NCBI GenBank assembly: GCA_029244925.1
Contig: JAQWQE010000060.1
Span: 1-45,851, forward strand
From: Gammaproteobacteria bacterium
GTDB taxonomy: Bacteria > Pseudomonadota > Gammaproteobacteria > Steroidobacterales > UBA11654
Reading direction: 5' to 3'
DNA length: 45,851 nucleotides
The translations under genes and the position numbers were made by a program. Positions 20,713-30,265 of this stretch are shown in pieces. Every line of letters begins with the position of its first letter. Within the stretch, counting starts at the first letter, position 1. Under the pieces are notes generated by a model. The model did no database searches. It was not told where the DNA came from and was given only the letters and a program-made list of their open reading frames with translations.

Positions 20713-20842
20713 TTGATCCCTTCATTTCATCTATATTTTTGAATTGATCTTTTGATAGGTTGCCCGTGATATAAAAATCAGCAGCTATGATAAAAATAAA
20801 GAGAAATAGAAAAATCATCAAAGATATTATTGTTTCTTTCAT
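20702..20842 (-). CDS. 46-aa single-TM small membrane protein overlapping the BCCT gene start
   Basis: Reverse-strand frame ATG..TAA: MKETIISLMIFLFLFIFIIAADFYITGNLSKDQFKNIDEMKGSIDK*; overlaps the first 11 nt of the BCCT ORF; below the ORF-track length cut-off. Confidence 0.5.
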   Translation of the reverse strand: MKETIISLMIFLFLFIFIIAADFYITGNLSKDQFKNIDEMKGSIDK

Positions 20843-20952
20843 TTAATTCCTTCGTTTTACTGTCTAAAAAATAATTATAAGTAAATAATCTATAGTATTT
20901 ATCACTCTATCTATTATATTACTAAGTAGATAAAATTTATTAGATATTATTT

Positions 20953-21759
20953 ATGACTGAGCCTAAGAACATTGATAGATCAAAGGGAATCCTTCCTCAA
21001 AAAGAAAAGGGTTCACTTCAGCCAATTATTCCTCAATCAATTGAAGAACAAAGGCGGTTGCAACTTGAGAGATTGGCAGCTGGTTTTCGTTTGTTTGCAT
21101 TGTATGGTTTTGATGAGGGACTAGCAGGGCACATAACTCTGAGAGACCCAGAATTTAGTGATCATTTTTGGGTTAATCCATTGGGCATGAATTTCAGTCA
21201 AATCTCAGTTTCAGATTTATTACTCGTTAAAGAAGACGGTCAAATAATCCAGGGTAATCGCCCAATTAATCCTGCTGCATTTGCAATTCATTCATCAATT
21301 CATAAGGCAAGACCGGATGTTAATTCAGCAGCCCATGCTCACTCTGTCTTCGGAAGAACGTTCTCTAGTTTAGGTAAGCTGTTGGATCCCATTACCCAAG
21401 ATGCAGCACTCTTTTTTCAAGAGCAGGCGATTTATGATAGTTACGGTGGAGTTGCTTTTGATATAGAAGAGGGTTTAGCAATTGCAGAAGCATTGGGAGA
21501 AAAAAGAACTGCCATTTTACAAAATCATGGATTATTGACCACGGGTACTAGTGTGGATATAGCCATTTGGTTATTCATAGCTATGGATAAGTGTTGCCAG
21601 AGTCAATTGTTAGCAGACTCAGCAGGATCCCCTATTATTATCTCTGATGAGATTGCACTTCAAGCTAAAGCTCAAGCTGGTACGGATATGATTTTATGGG
21701 CTAGTTTTCAACCTCTTTATGATTTAATTTATGCAATGGAATCTAATTTCCTTAAGTGA
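20953..21759 (+). CDS. class II aldolase/adducin family protein
   Basis: GHITLRDPEFSDHFWVNPLGMNF; NSAAHAHSVFGRTFSSLG; ILQNHGLLTTG. Confidence 0.9.
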   Translation: MTEPKNIDRSKGILPQKEKGSLQPIIPQSIEEQRRLQLERLAAGFRLFALYGFDEGLAGHITLRDPEFSDHFWVNPLGMNFSQISVSDLLLVKEDGQIIQGNRPINPAAFAIHSSIHKARPDVNSAAHAHSVFGRTFSSLGKLLDPITQDAALFFQEQAIYDSYGGVAFDIEEGLAIAEALGEKRTAILQNHGLLTTGTSVDIAIWLFIAMDKCCQSQLLADSAGSPIIISDEIALQAKAQAGTDMILWASFQPLYDLIYAMESNFLK

Positions 21760-21765
21760 GTATTT

Positions 21766-23172
21766 ATGAAAAAAACTTTAGATAAACAAAGAATTAATGT
21801 ATTAAACGATACAATCCCAAGTTTAAAAACACGCATCGATCGACTTGACAGGTTGATGGAGATGTTACTTGAATTCCAGGGACAAATTCCAGAAGTATTA
21901 TCCAATGACTTTGGACACCGATCACCGGCCATGTCAAAGTTCGCAGATGTTGCTGCAGTTTTTGACTCTATTCATTACACAAAGAAGAATCTTAAGAAAT
22001 GGATGAAACCAGAATCCCGGAATGCCTCTTTTCCTTTTAATATTTTATTAGCAAAAGCTTATGTTCAGTATCAGCCTGTCGGTTGTGTTGGTGTTATCAG
22101 CCCATGGAATTATCCGTTTAGCTTAACTTATGCACCACTTGCTGTAATTCTAGCGGCTGGTAATCGAGCTATGATTAAACCATCTGAGTATACTCCTCAA
22201 TCCTCCCTATTGATGAAAACAATGATTGAAAAATACTTTGATGAAGATGAAGTCGCAGTCTTTCCCGGCGGTCCTGAAGTTGGGGAAGAGTTCACCAGTT
22301 TGCCGTTTGACCATCTCTTGTTTACTGGTTCAACATCAGTTGCTAGAAAAGTTATGGAAGCTGCTTCAAAGAATTTAGTACCAGTTACTCTGGAGCTGGG
22401 TGGTAAATCACCCGTAATTGTTGGTGATACAGCTGATATGACTGTAGTGTCAGACAGAGTCTGGAATGGAAAATTGATGAACTGTGGACAAACATGTATT
22501 GCACCGGATTATTTATTTATTCCTGAAAGAAAGATGGAGGACTGGATTGAAGCTTCACAAACATCAATCAGCACCATGTATCCATCTATCTATTCTAATG
22601 ATGATTATTCATCAATTATTAATGATAAGCATTTTAGTCGTTTGCAATCTTATTTAGATGATGCAAAAGATAAAGGAGCTAGAATTATAGAGATTAATCC
22701 TGCTAAAGAAAGCAATGAAAAACGGAATCATCATAAAATGATGCCAACCATTGTATTGGGAGCAACAGATGAAATGTTGGTAATGAAAGAGGAAATATTC
22801 GGACCAATTCTTCCTGTTAAAACCTATAGAAAAGTTGATGAAGCCATTGATTATATTAATAACAAGGATCGACCTTTAGGGATGTATTATTTTGGTAATG
22901 ATACTTCAGAAGAAAGTAATGTAATTAATAAAACAGTGTCTGGTGGTGTTTGCTTGAATGATGTCATTTTTCATTATGTACAGGAAGATCTTCCTTTTGG
23001 AGGCATTGGCCCTAGTGGAATGGGACGTTATCATGGCATTGAGGGATTCAAGACTTTTAGCAATCCCAGGGGGATCTACAAGCAAACTCCATTTAATGCT
23101 ATTTTAAAGTTAATGCGTCCACCGTATGGTAAGTTATTCGATGGTTTAATTTCTTCACGAATCAAAAAATAA
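21766..23172 (+). CDS. aldehyde dehydrogenase (coniferyl-aldehyde dehydrogenase-like)
   Basis: GVISPWNYPFSLTYAPLAVILAAGNRAMIKPSEYTP; LELGGKSPVIV; NCGQTCIAPDYL; C-terminal tail LKLMRPPYGKLFDGLI. Confidence 0.92.
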   Translation: MKKTLDKQRINVLNDTIPSLKTRIDRLDRLMEMLLEFQGQIPEVLSNDFGHRSPAMSKFADVAAVFDSIHYTKKNLKKWMKPESRNASFPFNILLAKAYVQYQPVGCVGVISPWNYPFSLTYAPLAVILAAGNRAMIKPSEYTPQSSLLMKTMIEKYFDEDEVAVFPGGPEVGEEFTSLPFDHLLFTGSTSVARKVMEAASKNLVPVTLELGGKSPVIVGDTADMTVVSDRVWNGKLMNCGQTCIAPDYLFIPERKMEDWIEASQTSISTMYPSIYSNDDYSSIINDKHFSRLQSYLDDAKDKGARIIEINPAKESNEKRNHHKMMPTIVLGATDEMLVMKEEIFGPILPVKTYRKVDEAIDYINNKDRPLGMYYFGNDTSEESNVINKTVSGGVCLNDVIFHYVQEDLPFGGIGPSGMGRYHGIEGFKTFSNPRGIYKQTPFNAILKLMRPPYGKLFDGLISSRIKK

Positions 23173-23175
23173 ATA

Positions 23176-23538
23176 ATGGAAAATAAAGAGCATATTCTGG
23201 CTAAAAAGTTAGATGAATTAGGCGTTGATATGATGAAGCGACATATTTTTCTTTGTGCCGATCAAACAGAAGCGAATTGCTCCCCACGTAAAAAAACAAT
23301 GGAGTCTTGGAATTTTTTAAAGCAGCGTTTGAATGAACTCAATCTTGATAATAAGGGGGGTATTTTTCGTTCTAAGGTTAACTGCTTAAGAGTTTGTTCG
23401 CATGGCCCTATTGCGGTCGTTTATCCTGAGGGCATTTGGTATAAAAAATGCACCCCTGAAATCTTAGAAAAGATCATACAGGAGCACTTGATTTCTGGTA
23501 ATCCAGTAGAAGAATTTATTATTTCAAAGCCGAATTAA
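23176..23538 (+). CDS. (2Fe-2S) ferredoxin-domain protein
   Basis: [33 protein letters not shown]...[28 protein letters not shown]. Confidence 0.87.
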   Translation: MENKEHILAKKLDELGVDMMKRHIFLCADQTEANCSPRKKTMESWNFLKQRLNELNLDNKGGIFRSKVNCLRVCSHGPIAVVYPEGIWYKKCTPEILEKIIQEHLISGNPVEEFIISKPN

Positions 23539-25615
23539 GCGTCTCCAAATAATAGGTTTCTTTTGCTCTTTGAATGAGATAAGCATGAATATCTTTGGCA
23601 TCTTGTTCGGAGATTTTATCAGCAAAACCCACCATACCTTTGTTTGTATACAAACCACCCAGAGTGATTGCTAAAAAATTATCATGTGTTTCTTTATCCA
23701 TGTATCGTAGGTCAGCAATAACTCCACCCCCTATAGCACCTGCACCATGACACATATGGCATTGATAATGATAAACTTTTTCACCATTAGCAATTGAGGC
23801 TTCATTACCCATTGATTCTGGTGGTTTGGGCATAATCTTATTGGCTATTCTTTTTGGTAGTTGCTCTTTTGAATCTAAGGCAAAGGTAACAATTCGACCA
23901 TTGATAGGGCCACCTGAGTATTTCGGTGGTAATCCAGCTTGCAGTGCAAATACTCCACCATAACCAGCAACAACACTTAAGTATTGCTTGCCATTAATAG
24001 AGTAGGTAATAGGCGGAGCTATTATCCCTGTCTGCAGGTCATAGGACCAAAGTTTGTTGCCATTCATAGCATTATAGGCTATCAGCTCACCATCGGATGT
24101 GCCTTGAAATACAAGATTGCCAGCTGTCGATAATAGTCCACCATTCCAAGGGAGTGTTTGATATTTTTTCCATATTTCTTTTTGTGCAATAGGGTCCCAT
24201 GCGCTTAATCGACCCCTTATACTTTTTACAAGCAAGCTAAGTTGCAATAGATTTTTAGGTGGATTGATTGCTGTTAAGTCTATACCTGTATTCCAATTAT
24301 CTTTTTTAAAGGTGTATTCTTTATCTTTCTGAAACGGTAAATAGAGCTCTTGTGTAGGAATGTATACCAATCCAGTTTCTGGATTATATGACATAGGCAT
24401 CCAATTATGTCCGCCTAGTGCACCCGGAGATACCAATCGATCTTCTTTTTCATAATCACCTAATGCTGTTTTTTCAGGTCTACCCGTTTCAATATTAATT
24501 TTATTAGCCCAAGTCACTCGCACATAATTTTCTGCAGAGATTAGTTCACCAGTTAGACGATCTATGACATAAAAGAAACCATTCTTCGGAGCTTGCATTA
24601 ATGTTTTTCTATTTTGACCATCAATCATTAAATCGGCCAAAATAATATGTTGGGTTGCTGTGTAATCCCAGTTATCCCCTGGAGTTGTTTGATAATGCCA
24701 AACGTATTCTCCATTATCAGGTCGAAGAGCAATGATCGAAGATAAAAAGAGATTGTCACCTCCATCTGGGCTTCTAACTTTATAATTCCACGGCGAACCA
24801 TTGCCAGTGCCAATGTATAAAAGATCCAATTCAGGGTCATAAGCCATAGAGTCCCAAACAGTGCCTCCACCTCCATATTCCCACCAATTTGATCCACTCC
24901 AAGTCGAGGCGGCTAATTTCATTGCTTCATTTTCAAAACCATCTTTTGGGTTTCCTGGAACAGTATAAAATCTCCAAATCATTTCACCCGTTTTACTATT
25001 GTAAGCACTGACATACCCTCTAACTCCAAAATCAGCTCCACCATTTCCAATAATAACTTTATCTTTAATGATTCTAGGCGCCCCTGTGATGCTGTAGGCC
25101 TTTGAATCTTCAACTGTAATTTTTTCCCAGATTAATGCACCATTTTTTGCATCCAATGCAATAAGTCTGCCATCCAAAGTACCCAAGTAAATTTTCCCTT
25201 CCCAGATGGCAACGCCTCTATTTACTGCATCACAACAAAGATAATATGCTTTTTCTCTAGGTACTTGAGGGTCGTATTTCCAGATGAGCTCACCAGTGGA
25301 GGCATCATTGGCAAAAACCACACTCCAGGCACCGGTTGAGAACATTACACCATCAACCACCAATGGTGTTGCTTCATGACCTCGGCTGCTGTCCAAATCA
25401 TGAAACCATTCGATTCCTAAGTTACTAACATTTTTTTCATTAATTTGTTTTAGTCCACTAAATCGCTCTTCACTATAAGTTCTGCCATGTGTTATCCATT
25501 CTTCTTGATTGGATTTAGCCTCAATGATTTTCTTTGTATTAATATCAAAGTTTGAACTCATTGATATCTGAGATATGAAACTAAATAGAAACAGAAGTAT
25601 TATTCTTGAGTACAT
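23519..25615 (-). CDS. PQQ-dependent (quinohemoprotein) alcohol dehydrogenase
   Basis: Signal peptide; [11 protein letters not shown] vicinal Cys pair; [26 protein letters not shown]-terminal CHMCHGAG heme-c site. Confidence 0.92.
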   Translation of the reverse strand: MYSRIILLFLFSFISQISMSSNFDINTKKIIEAKSNQEEWITHGRTYSEERFSGLKQINEKNVSNLGIEWFHDLDSSRGHEATPLVVDGVMFSTGAWSVVFANDASTGELIWKYDPQVPREKAYYLCCDAVNRGVAIWEGKIYLGTLDGRLIALDAKNGALIWEKITVEDSKAYSITGAPRIIKDKVIIGNGGADFGVRGYVSAYNSKTGEMIWRFYTVPGNPKDGFENEAMKLAASTWSGSNWWEYGGGGTVWDSMAYDPELDLLYIGTGNGSPWNYKVRSPDGGDNLFLSSIIALRPDNGEYVWHYQTTPGDNWDYTATQHIILADLMIDGQNRKTLMQAPKNGFFYVIDRLTGELISAENYVRVTWANKINIETGRPEKTALGDYEKEDRLVSPGALGGHNWMPMSYNPETGLVYIPTQELYLPFQKDKEYTFKKDNWNTGIDLTAINPPKNLLQLSLLVKSIRGRLSAWDPIAQKEIWKKYQTLPWNGGLLSTAGNLVFQGTSDGELIAYNAMNGNKLWSYDLQTGIIAPPITYSINGKQYLSVVAGYGGVFALQAGLPPKYSGGPINGRIVTFALDSKEQLPKRIANKIMPKPPESMGNEASIANGEKVYHYQCHMCHGAGAIGGGVIADLRYMDKETHDNFLAITLGGLYTNKGMVGFADKISEQDAKDIHAYLIQRAKETYYLETLNSALK

Positions 25616-25745
25616 CACAACCTAATTTATGGTAAATAAAAAATAGTATTAAACTAGTATCGCTCTAAAAATATAGTTTATCGAGCCTATTTTATAAACT
25701 TTCTTATAGTAGTATCCTTAGTTGAAGAATAACTATGAGATTACT

Positions 25746-27164
25746 ATGAAAAATATTCCAGAAAATAAAGTATCAAATGTATTAATTATTTTACTTTTAT
25801 TAATACACACTCAATTGGCTTATGGCGAAAGTGAATCAGAATTAATCAACCAAGTCTACCAATCCACTTATAAACCGGATACAAGCCCAAGAATATTAAT
25901 CAAAAATGCAACAATCCTTACAGGAACAGGAGAACTATTAGAGAATTCTTCTATTTTAATAGACAGTAATAGAATTGTCTCAATTGGTAATGATGATACT
26001 AATAATGCTGAGATTATTGATGCTAAAGGCAAATGGATTACACCAGGAATTATTGATATTCATTCGCATATGGGTGTTTATCCTGCTCCATCACTGAGAG
26101 GTAACTCAGATGGTAATGAAGCCACTAATCCTGTGACTCCTCATGTTTGGGCTGAGCATTCCGTTTGGACGCAAGATCCTCAGTTCACTCTAGCTCTTAA
26201 AGGAGGAATTACTACTTTTCATGTTTTACCAGGATCAGCCAATCTTTTTGGAGGAAGAGGTGTTACGTTAAAAAATACTAGAAGTGTTACAGTTCAAGGA
26301 ATGAAGTTCCCCAATGCCCCTTATACCCTTAAGATGGCCTGCGGTGAAAACCCCAAAAGAGTTTATGGTAATAGAGACAGCGAACCCTCAACTCGAATGG
26401 GTAATGTAGCTGGTTATCGAGAAGCATGGATTGATGCACAGAGTTATATGCAAGCAAAAGCTCTAAGCGAGAAGCTTTCTGATGAGGAGGAGTCTGATCA
26501 AGAGCAAGAGTTATTCAAAAGAGATTTAAAAATGGAGACGCTCAGTGGTGTACTTAAAGGCGAGATTCTAATACAAAACCATTGTTATCGAGGCGAAGAA
26601 ATGGCAGTGATGATTGATATAGCTAAAGAATTTAATTATCGAGTTACAACTTTTCATCATGCAATCGAGGCTTATAAAGTAGCTGACCTGCTTGCTGATA
26701 ATGGAGTTTGTGCTGCGATGTGGGCAGATTGGTGGGGTTTTAAAAATGAAGCTTACGATATGGTGTGGGAAAATGTTGCTATGGTTGATCAAGCTGTGAA
26801 TGGCACAGGTTGTGCAATTGTGCATTCAGATTCTGCTGTAGGGATTCAGCACCTCAATCAAGAAGCCTCTAAAGCATTATCCGCTGGTTTAAGAGCAGGA
26901 CTAGAGATCTCTAAGGCTAGAGCCATACAATGGATAACTCTTAATCCTGCAAAAGCTTTGGGTATTTCTGATCAAGTAGGCAGTCTTGAGGTTGGTAAAA
27001 TGGCAGATCTTGTAATCTGGGATGGCGATCCTTTTAGTACTTTTAGCAAAGCAGAAAAAGTATTTATAGACGGTCACTTATCATTTGATGCTACGAAGAA
27101 AAATGGTTTCATCAGAACTGACTTTGATCTTGGAATCATAAATCCAGAAGGGGATAGATTATGA
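25746..27164 (+). CDS. amidohydrolase family protein (secreted), catalytic-type
   Basis: Start chosen at ATG 25746 giving a signal peptide; GIIDIHSHMG HxH motif, LIQNHCYRGEEM, TTFHHAIEAYK, VHSDS, and the C-terminal LEVGKMADLVIWDGDP. Confidence 0.88.
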   Translation: MKNIPENKVSNVLIILLLLIHTQLAYGESESELINQVYQSTYKPDTSPRILIKNATILTGTGELLENSSILIDSNRIVSIGNDDTNNAEIIDAKGKWITPGIIDIHSHMGVYPAPSLRGNSDGNEATNPVTPHVWAEHSVWTQDPQFTLALKGGITTFHVLPGSANLFGGRGVTLKNTRSVTVQGMKFPNAPYTLKMACGENPKRVYGNRDSEPSTRMGNVAGYREAWIDAQSYMQAKALSEKLSDEEESDQEQELFKRDLKMETLSGVLKGEILIQNHCYRGEEMAVMIDIAKEFNYRVTTFHHAIEAYKVADLLADNGVCAAMWADWWGFKNEAYDMVWENVAMVDQAVNGTGCAIVHSDSAVGIQHLNQEASKALSAGLRAGLEISKARAIQWITLNPAKALGISDQVGSLEVGKMADLVIWDGDPFSTFSKAEKVFIDGHLSFDATKKNGFIRTDFDLGIINPEGDRL

Positions 27165-28399
27165 AAATCATAAAATACTCTCTAGTTTTTTTATTTTTAT
27201 CACCTTTACATGCAGAAATTAATGAAACCATTCTCATAAAGAATGCAACTGCAATGACAGCCATGAAATCAGGCACACTTCAAAATACAGATATTCTAAT
27301 TGTTGATGGGTTGATTGCAAAAATAGGACAAAACCTTGATTTTGAAAATGCCATTGTTTTTGATGCTACAAATCATTTTGTAACACCAGGTTTAATTGCA
27401 CCCCATAGCATGATAGGGCTACAAGAAATTGAACTTGAAGCTGAAACAAGAGATGATTCAACCGATTATTTTTCCTCTGGATTTAGTATTGTCGATGCTT
27501 ATAATCCATCATCCGCTCTTATTCCACATAATAGAACGGGTGGTATCACCACAGCTATTGTTACCCCGTCTTCTGGACACCATGTATTTTCTGGGATGGC
27601 TTCTGTCTTTAAATTAGATGGAAAATTAACTGAAGAATCTATAGGACAAGACATTGCAATGGTAATGAGTTTTGGTGGTAGTGAAGATTCTAGGGCTTCA
27701 CAAATGCTATTAATAAAAGATGGGTTTATAAAAGCTAAGAATTATCATAAATCTAGATCTCAGATAATGAGAGGAGGTTATTTTGATTTTGGTTATTATA
27801 CTCCAAGAGATTTAGAAGCAATATTAAGGGTTGTAAACAAAGAAATTCCACTCATTGTTAGGACGGATCGAGCTAGAGATATACTTAGAATGATTGCTTT
27901 TTCCAATAGTCATGAAATTGATATTATCCTAGCAGGGGCCAAAGAAGCTTGGAGAATTGCTGATAAAATTGCCTTGGAATCAATACCTGTGATTCTTGAT
28001 CCAATGGATAATATTCCAAGTTCGTTTGATTCCATTGCAGCCAGAATGGATAATGCATCTATTTTGAATAATGCAGGTGTTAAAATACTCATTACTTCAC
28101 AAAGTACCCATAACTCTTATCTCAGTCGACAAGGAGCGGGCAATGCTGTTGCTTATGGGTTATCAGAAGAAGACGCATTGAAAGCATTAACTATAAATGT
28201 GGCTTCAGTTTTTGGACTTGACGAAAGAATTGGCACTCTAGAAGTTGGTAAGGATGCTGATCTTTTGATTTGGGATGGTCACCCATTGGAAGTTTCATCT
28301 TTTACAAAGAAAATATACATCGATGGAAAAGAAATTAGTACCGTTACTCGATCTCAAAGATTGAGAGACCGTTATCTTAAAAAACTGGGCTTGGACTAA
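27161..28399 (+). CDS. amidohydrolase-like protein lacking canonical metal ligands
   Basis: Signal peptide; GTLEVGKDADLLIWDGHP C-terminal amidohydrolase signature; HxH position reads APHSM; ATG overlaps the upstream TGA. Confidence 0.83.
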   Translation: MKIIKYSLVFLFLSPLHAEINETILIKNATAMTAMKSGTLQNTDILIVDGLIAKIGQNLDFENAIVFDATNHFVTPGLIAPHSMIGLQEIELEAETRDDSTDYFSSGFSIVDAYNPSSALIPHNRTGGITTAIVTPSSGHHVFSGMASVFKLDGKLTEESIGQDIAMVMSFGGSEDSRASQMLLIKDGFIKAKNYHKSRSQIMRGGYFDFGYYTPRDLEAILRVVNKEIPLIVRTDRARDILRMIAFSNSHEIDIILAGAKEAWRIADKIALESIPVILDPMDNIPSSFDSIAARMDNASILNNAGVKILITSQSTHNSYLSRQGAGNAVAYGLSEEDALKALTINVASVFGLDERIGTLEVGKDADLLIWDGHPLEVSSFTKKIYIDGKEISTVTRSQRLRDRYLKKLGLD

Positions 28400-30174
28400 T
28401 TTAGGTTTCCTCTTTGATTGATGGTTTGATCCATGAGATTCATGTATTCAGAAAGGTCATTAGGTGTTTCGATTAGATCAATATTTAAATCATTGAAAGT
28501 TCCAGAAATGCTTTGATTCTTTTTAATCGATCGAGTTGAGAAGGGATCACCATTATCATTTCTATCTTGTGAAACTTTTTCCACGATAAGAATGATTTCA
28601 TCTAAATTAAGTTCATTTAACAAAAGGTATTGATCAATCGAGAATTGATCTTCTATTATTGATTCCTCTATTATTTTTTGATCACTTACTTCAATAAGTT
28701 CTAGGTAGTCAGAGTAATTTCTTGATTCACCAGAATTCAGAGTCGCATCCTTAACCCAAGATAAATACACTCGAGGTTCATTATCAGTATTACCAGTAAC
28801 TTTATCTTTAAAGAGGTCTAGACCAACTCCAAGATCAAAACTACCTATGCCAATATCAAACCAATAGAGATCAAACTGATAACCCAGATCAAAATTAAAA
28901 TAGTCGGTTTTGTTCTCTACCAGTTGATAGCTGCTAGTTGATCCACGGTTTAGTTGACCTATCGATAAGCTGGACTTAAATAACTGAGAATTCTCACCAA
29001 TCAATATAGCACCAATAGAAATGAGACGTGAATCACCATCAATGCTATGACCAATATTAGTTCCTTGATAGCGATAGCCATCAGAATCGGTAGTATTCTG
29101 ATAGGCGCATCCATATTTTGAAGAATTATATTTATAAAAACCACATCTTGTTGAAGCAACTTCAGTGTAGATACGATACCCTTCAAGTGTTTTAAATCCA
29201 TCCATTGAACCCCAGGTCTCGAAACCAAAAAGGCCCATTGAGTCTTTTATAGATTCTCCAATGATCTGGCCGTAAGACGCAAAAGGAGTATCTCTCCATT
29301 GTTGTGAAGATCTAAAGTCAAAACCAGTTAAATGATAATTTGAATCTTCTTTATACAAGGATGGATTGGGGCATTCAATTGATTCACATGGAATGTTTTT
29401 ACCAGTCTCTACTACAGTTCCAATAAGACCAATTTCTAAATTCTGTAATGGTCTGATGCCAATTCTTGCCGCATAGGATTGTCTTGAGTTTTCCATCTCA
29501 GCAATCAAGATAGAGAGGTCCCATGGACCGACCCAATTGAAAAATCTTGATTTAGAAGGGTCTGAAAAGTTTCTTTCAATTGAAAGGCCATTTAATGGTC
29601 GAGCATTTGTTGAAAGGGCTAAACTTCCATTCCAACCTGGACCCCACCAATTTTTCTTTGAACCAAGGGTCAATGAGTAATTGCCTCTAGCAACTGATAG
29701 ATAAGAATCATCCATATTCTCTTTACCAGGGGTTTTTTCAAATTTAATGTTCATTGCTATATTTTTAGAAAAATAAGAAGTACCAGCAGCAATGGATTTG
29801 CTTTGAGTAACTATGTCATTAAACGATGTAAGTTGTTTAGGGTTTTTTGAAAGCTTTATTTCAGTCTCACCAAATATTCCTAATTCTTGTGCATCAACTA
29901 ACGCATTTTTAACACGGTTGAAAGAAGCCAGTTCAATCAAAGTCATCTCGGATTCATTTTTTGATAGATTGTATGCAATATCACCCCAAGATACTGGCCA
30001 AGTAGTAATCGGAATATTGAGAACACCTGAATCAACTAATAGATAAATATCATGCCTAATTAATAAATCATCTGGCATCGCCCACGGTTCTGCTTTTATG
30101 GGCTGATGATTGCTAGTGAATACAAATAAAGCAATTAACAAAGAAATATTTTTAATTATCTGTCTTATTTTCAT
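28396..30174 (-). CDS. Wzi-family capsule assembly/outer-membrane protein
   Basis: Signal peptide then EPWAMPDDLLIRHDIYLLVDSGVLNIPITTWPVSWGDI; LTLGSKKNWWGPGWNGSLALSTNARPLNGLSIERN typical of Wzi. Confidence 0.82.
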   Translation of the reverse strand: MKIRQIIKNISLLIALFVFTSNHQPIKAEPWAMPDDLLIRHDIYLLVDSGVLNIPITTWPVSWGDIAYNLSKNESEMTLIELASFNRVKNALVDAQELGIFGETEIKLSKNPKQLTSFNDIVTQSKSIAAGTSYFSKNIAMNIKFEKTPGKENMDDSYLSVARGNYSLTLGSKKNWWGPGWNGSLALSTNARPLNGLSIERNFSDPSKSRFFNWVGPWDLSILIAEMENSRQSYAARIGIRPLQNLEIGLIGTVVETGKNIPCESIECPNPSLYKEDSNYHLTGFDFRSSQQWRDTPFASYGQIIGESIKDSMGLFGFETWGSMDGFKTLEGYRIYTEVASTRCGFYKYNSSKYGCAYQNTTDSDGYRYQGTNIGHSIDGDSRLISIGAILIGENSQLFKSSLSIGQLNRGSTSSYQLVENKTDYFNFDLGYQFDLYWFDIGIGSFDLGVGLDLFKDKVTGNTDNEPRVYLSWVKDATLNSGESRNYSDYLELIEVSDQKIIEESIIEDQFSIDQYLLLNELNLDEIILIVEKVSQDRNDNGDPFSTRSIKKNQSISGTFNDLNIDLIETPNDLSEYMNLMDQTINQRGNLN

Positions 30175-30265
30175 TGATTCGTATTCTACTACTTATCATT
30201 CTTCAATGTTAAATAATATAGATAATTGTAAATATTCATTTTTAAAATATAATCAACACAGAATC

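Noticed and set aside
25722-25745. TTG start for the first amidohydrolase
   Set aside because: ATG 25746 gives a more usual signal peptide start; the TTG start has no better support.
30110-30265. 52-aa N-terminal extension of the carboxylesterase ORF
   Set aside because: Starting at 30266 yields a clean lipoprotein signal (MRINKKLITFVLSLFLITSC); the extension overlaps the divergent Wzi gene start.
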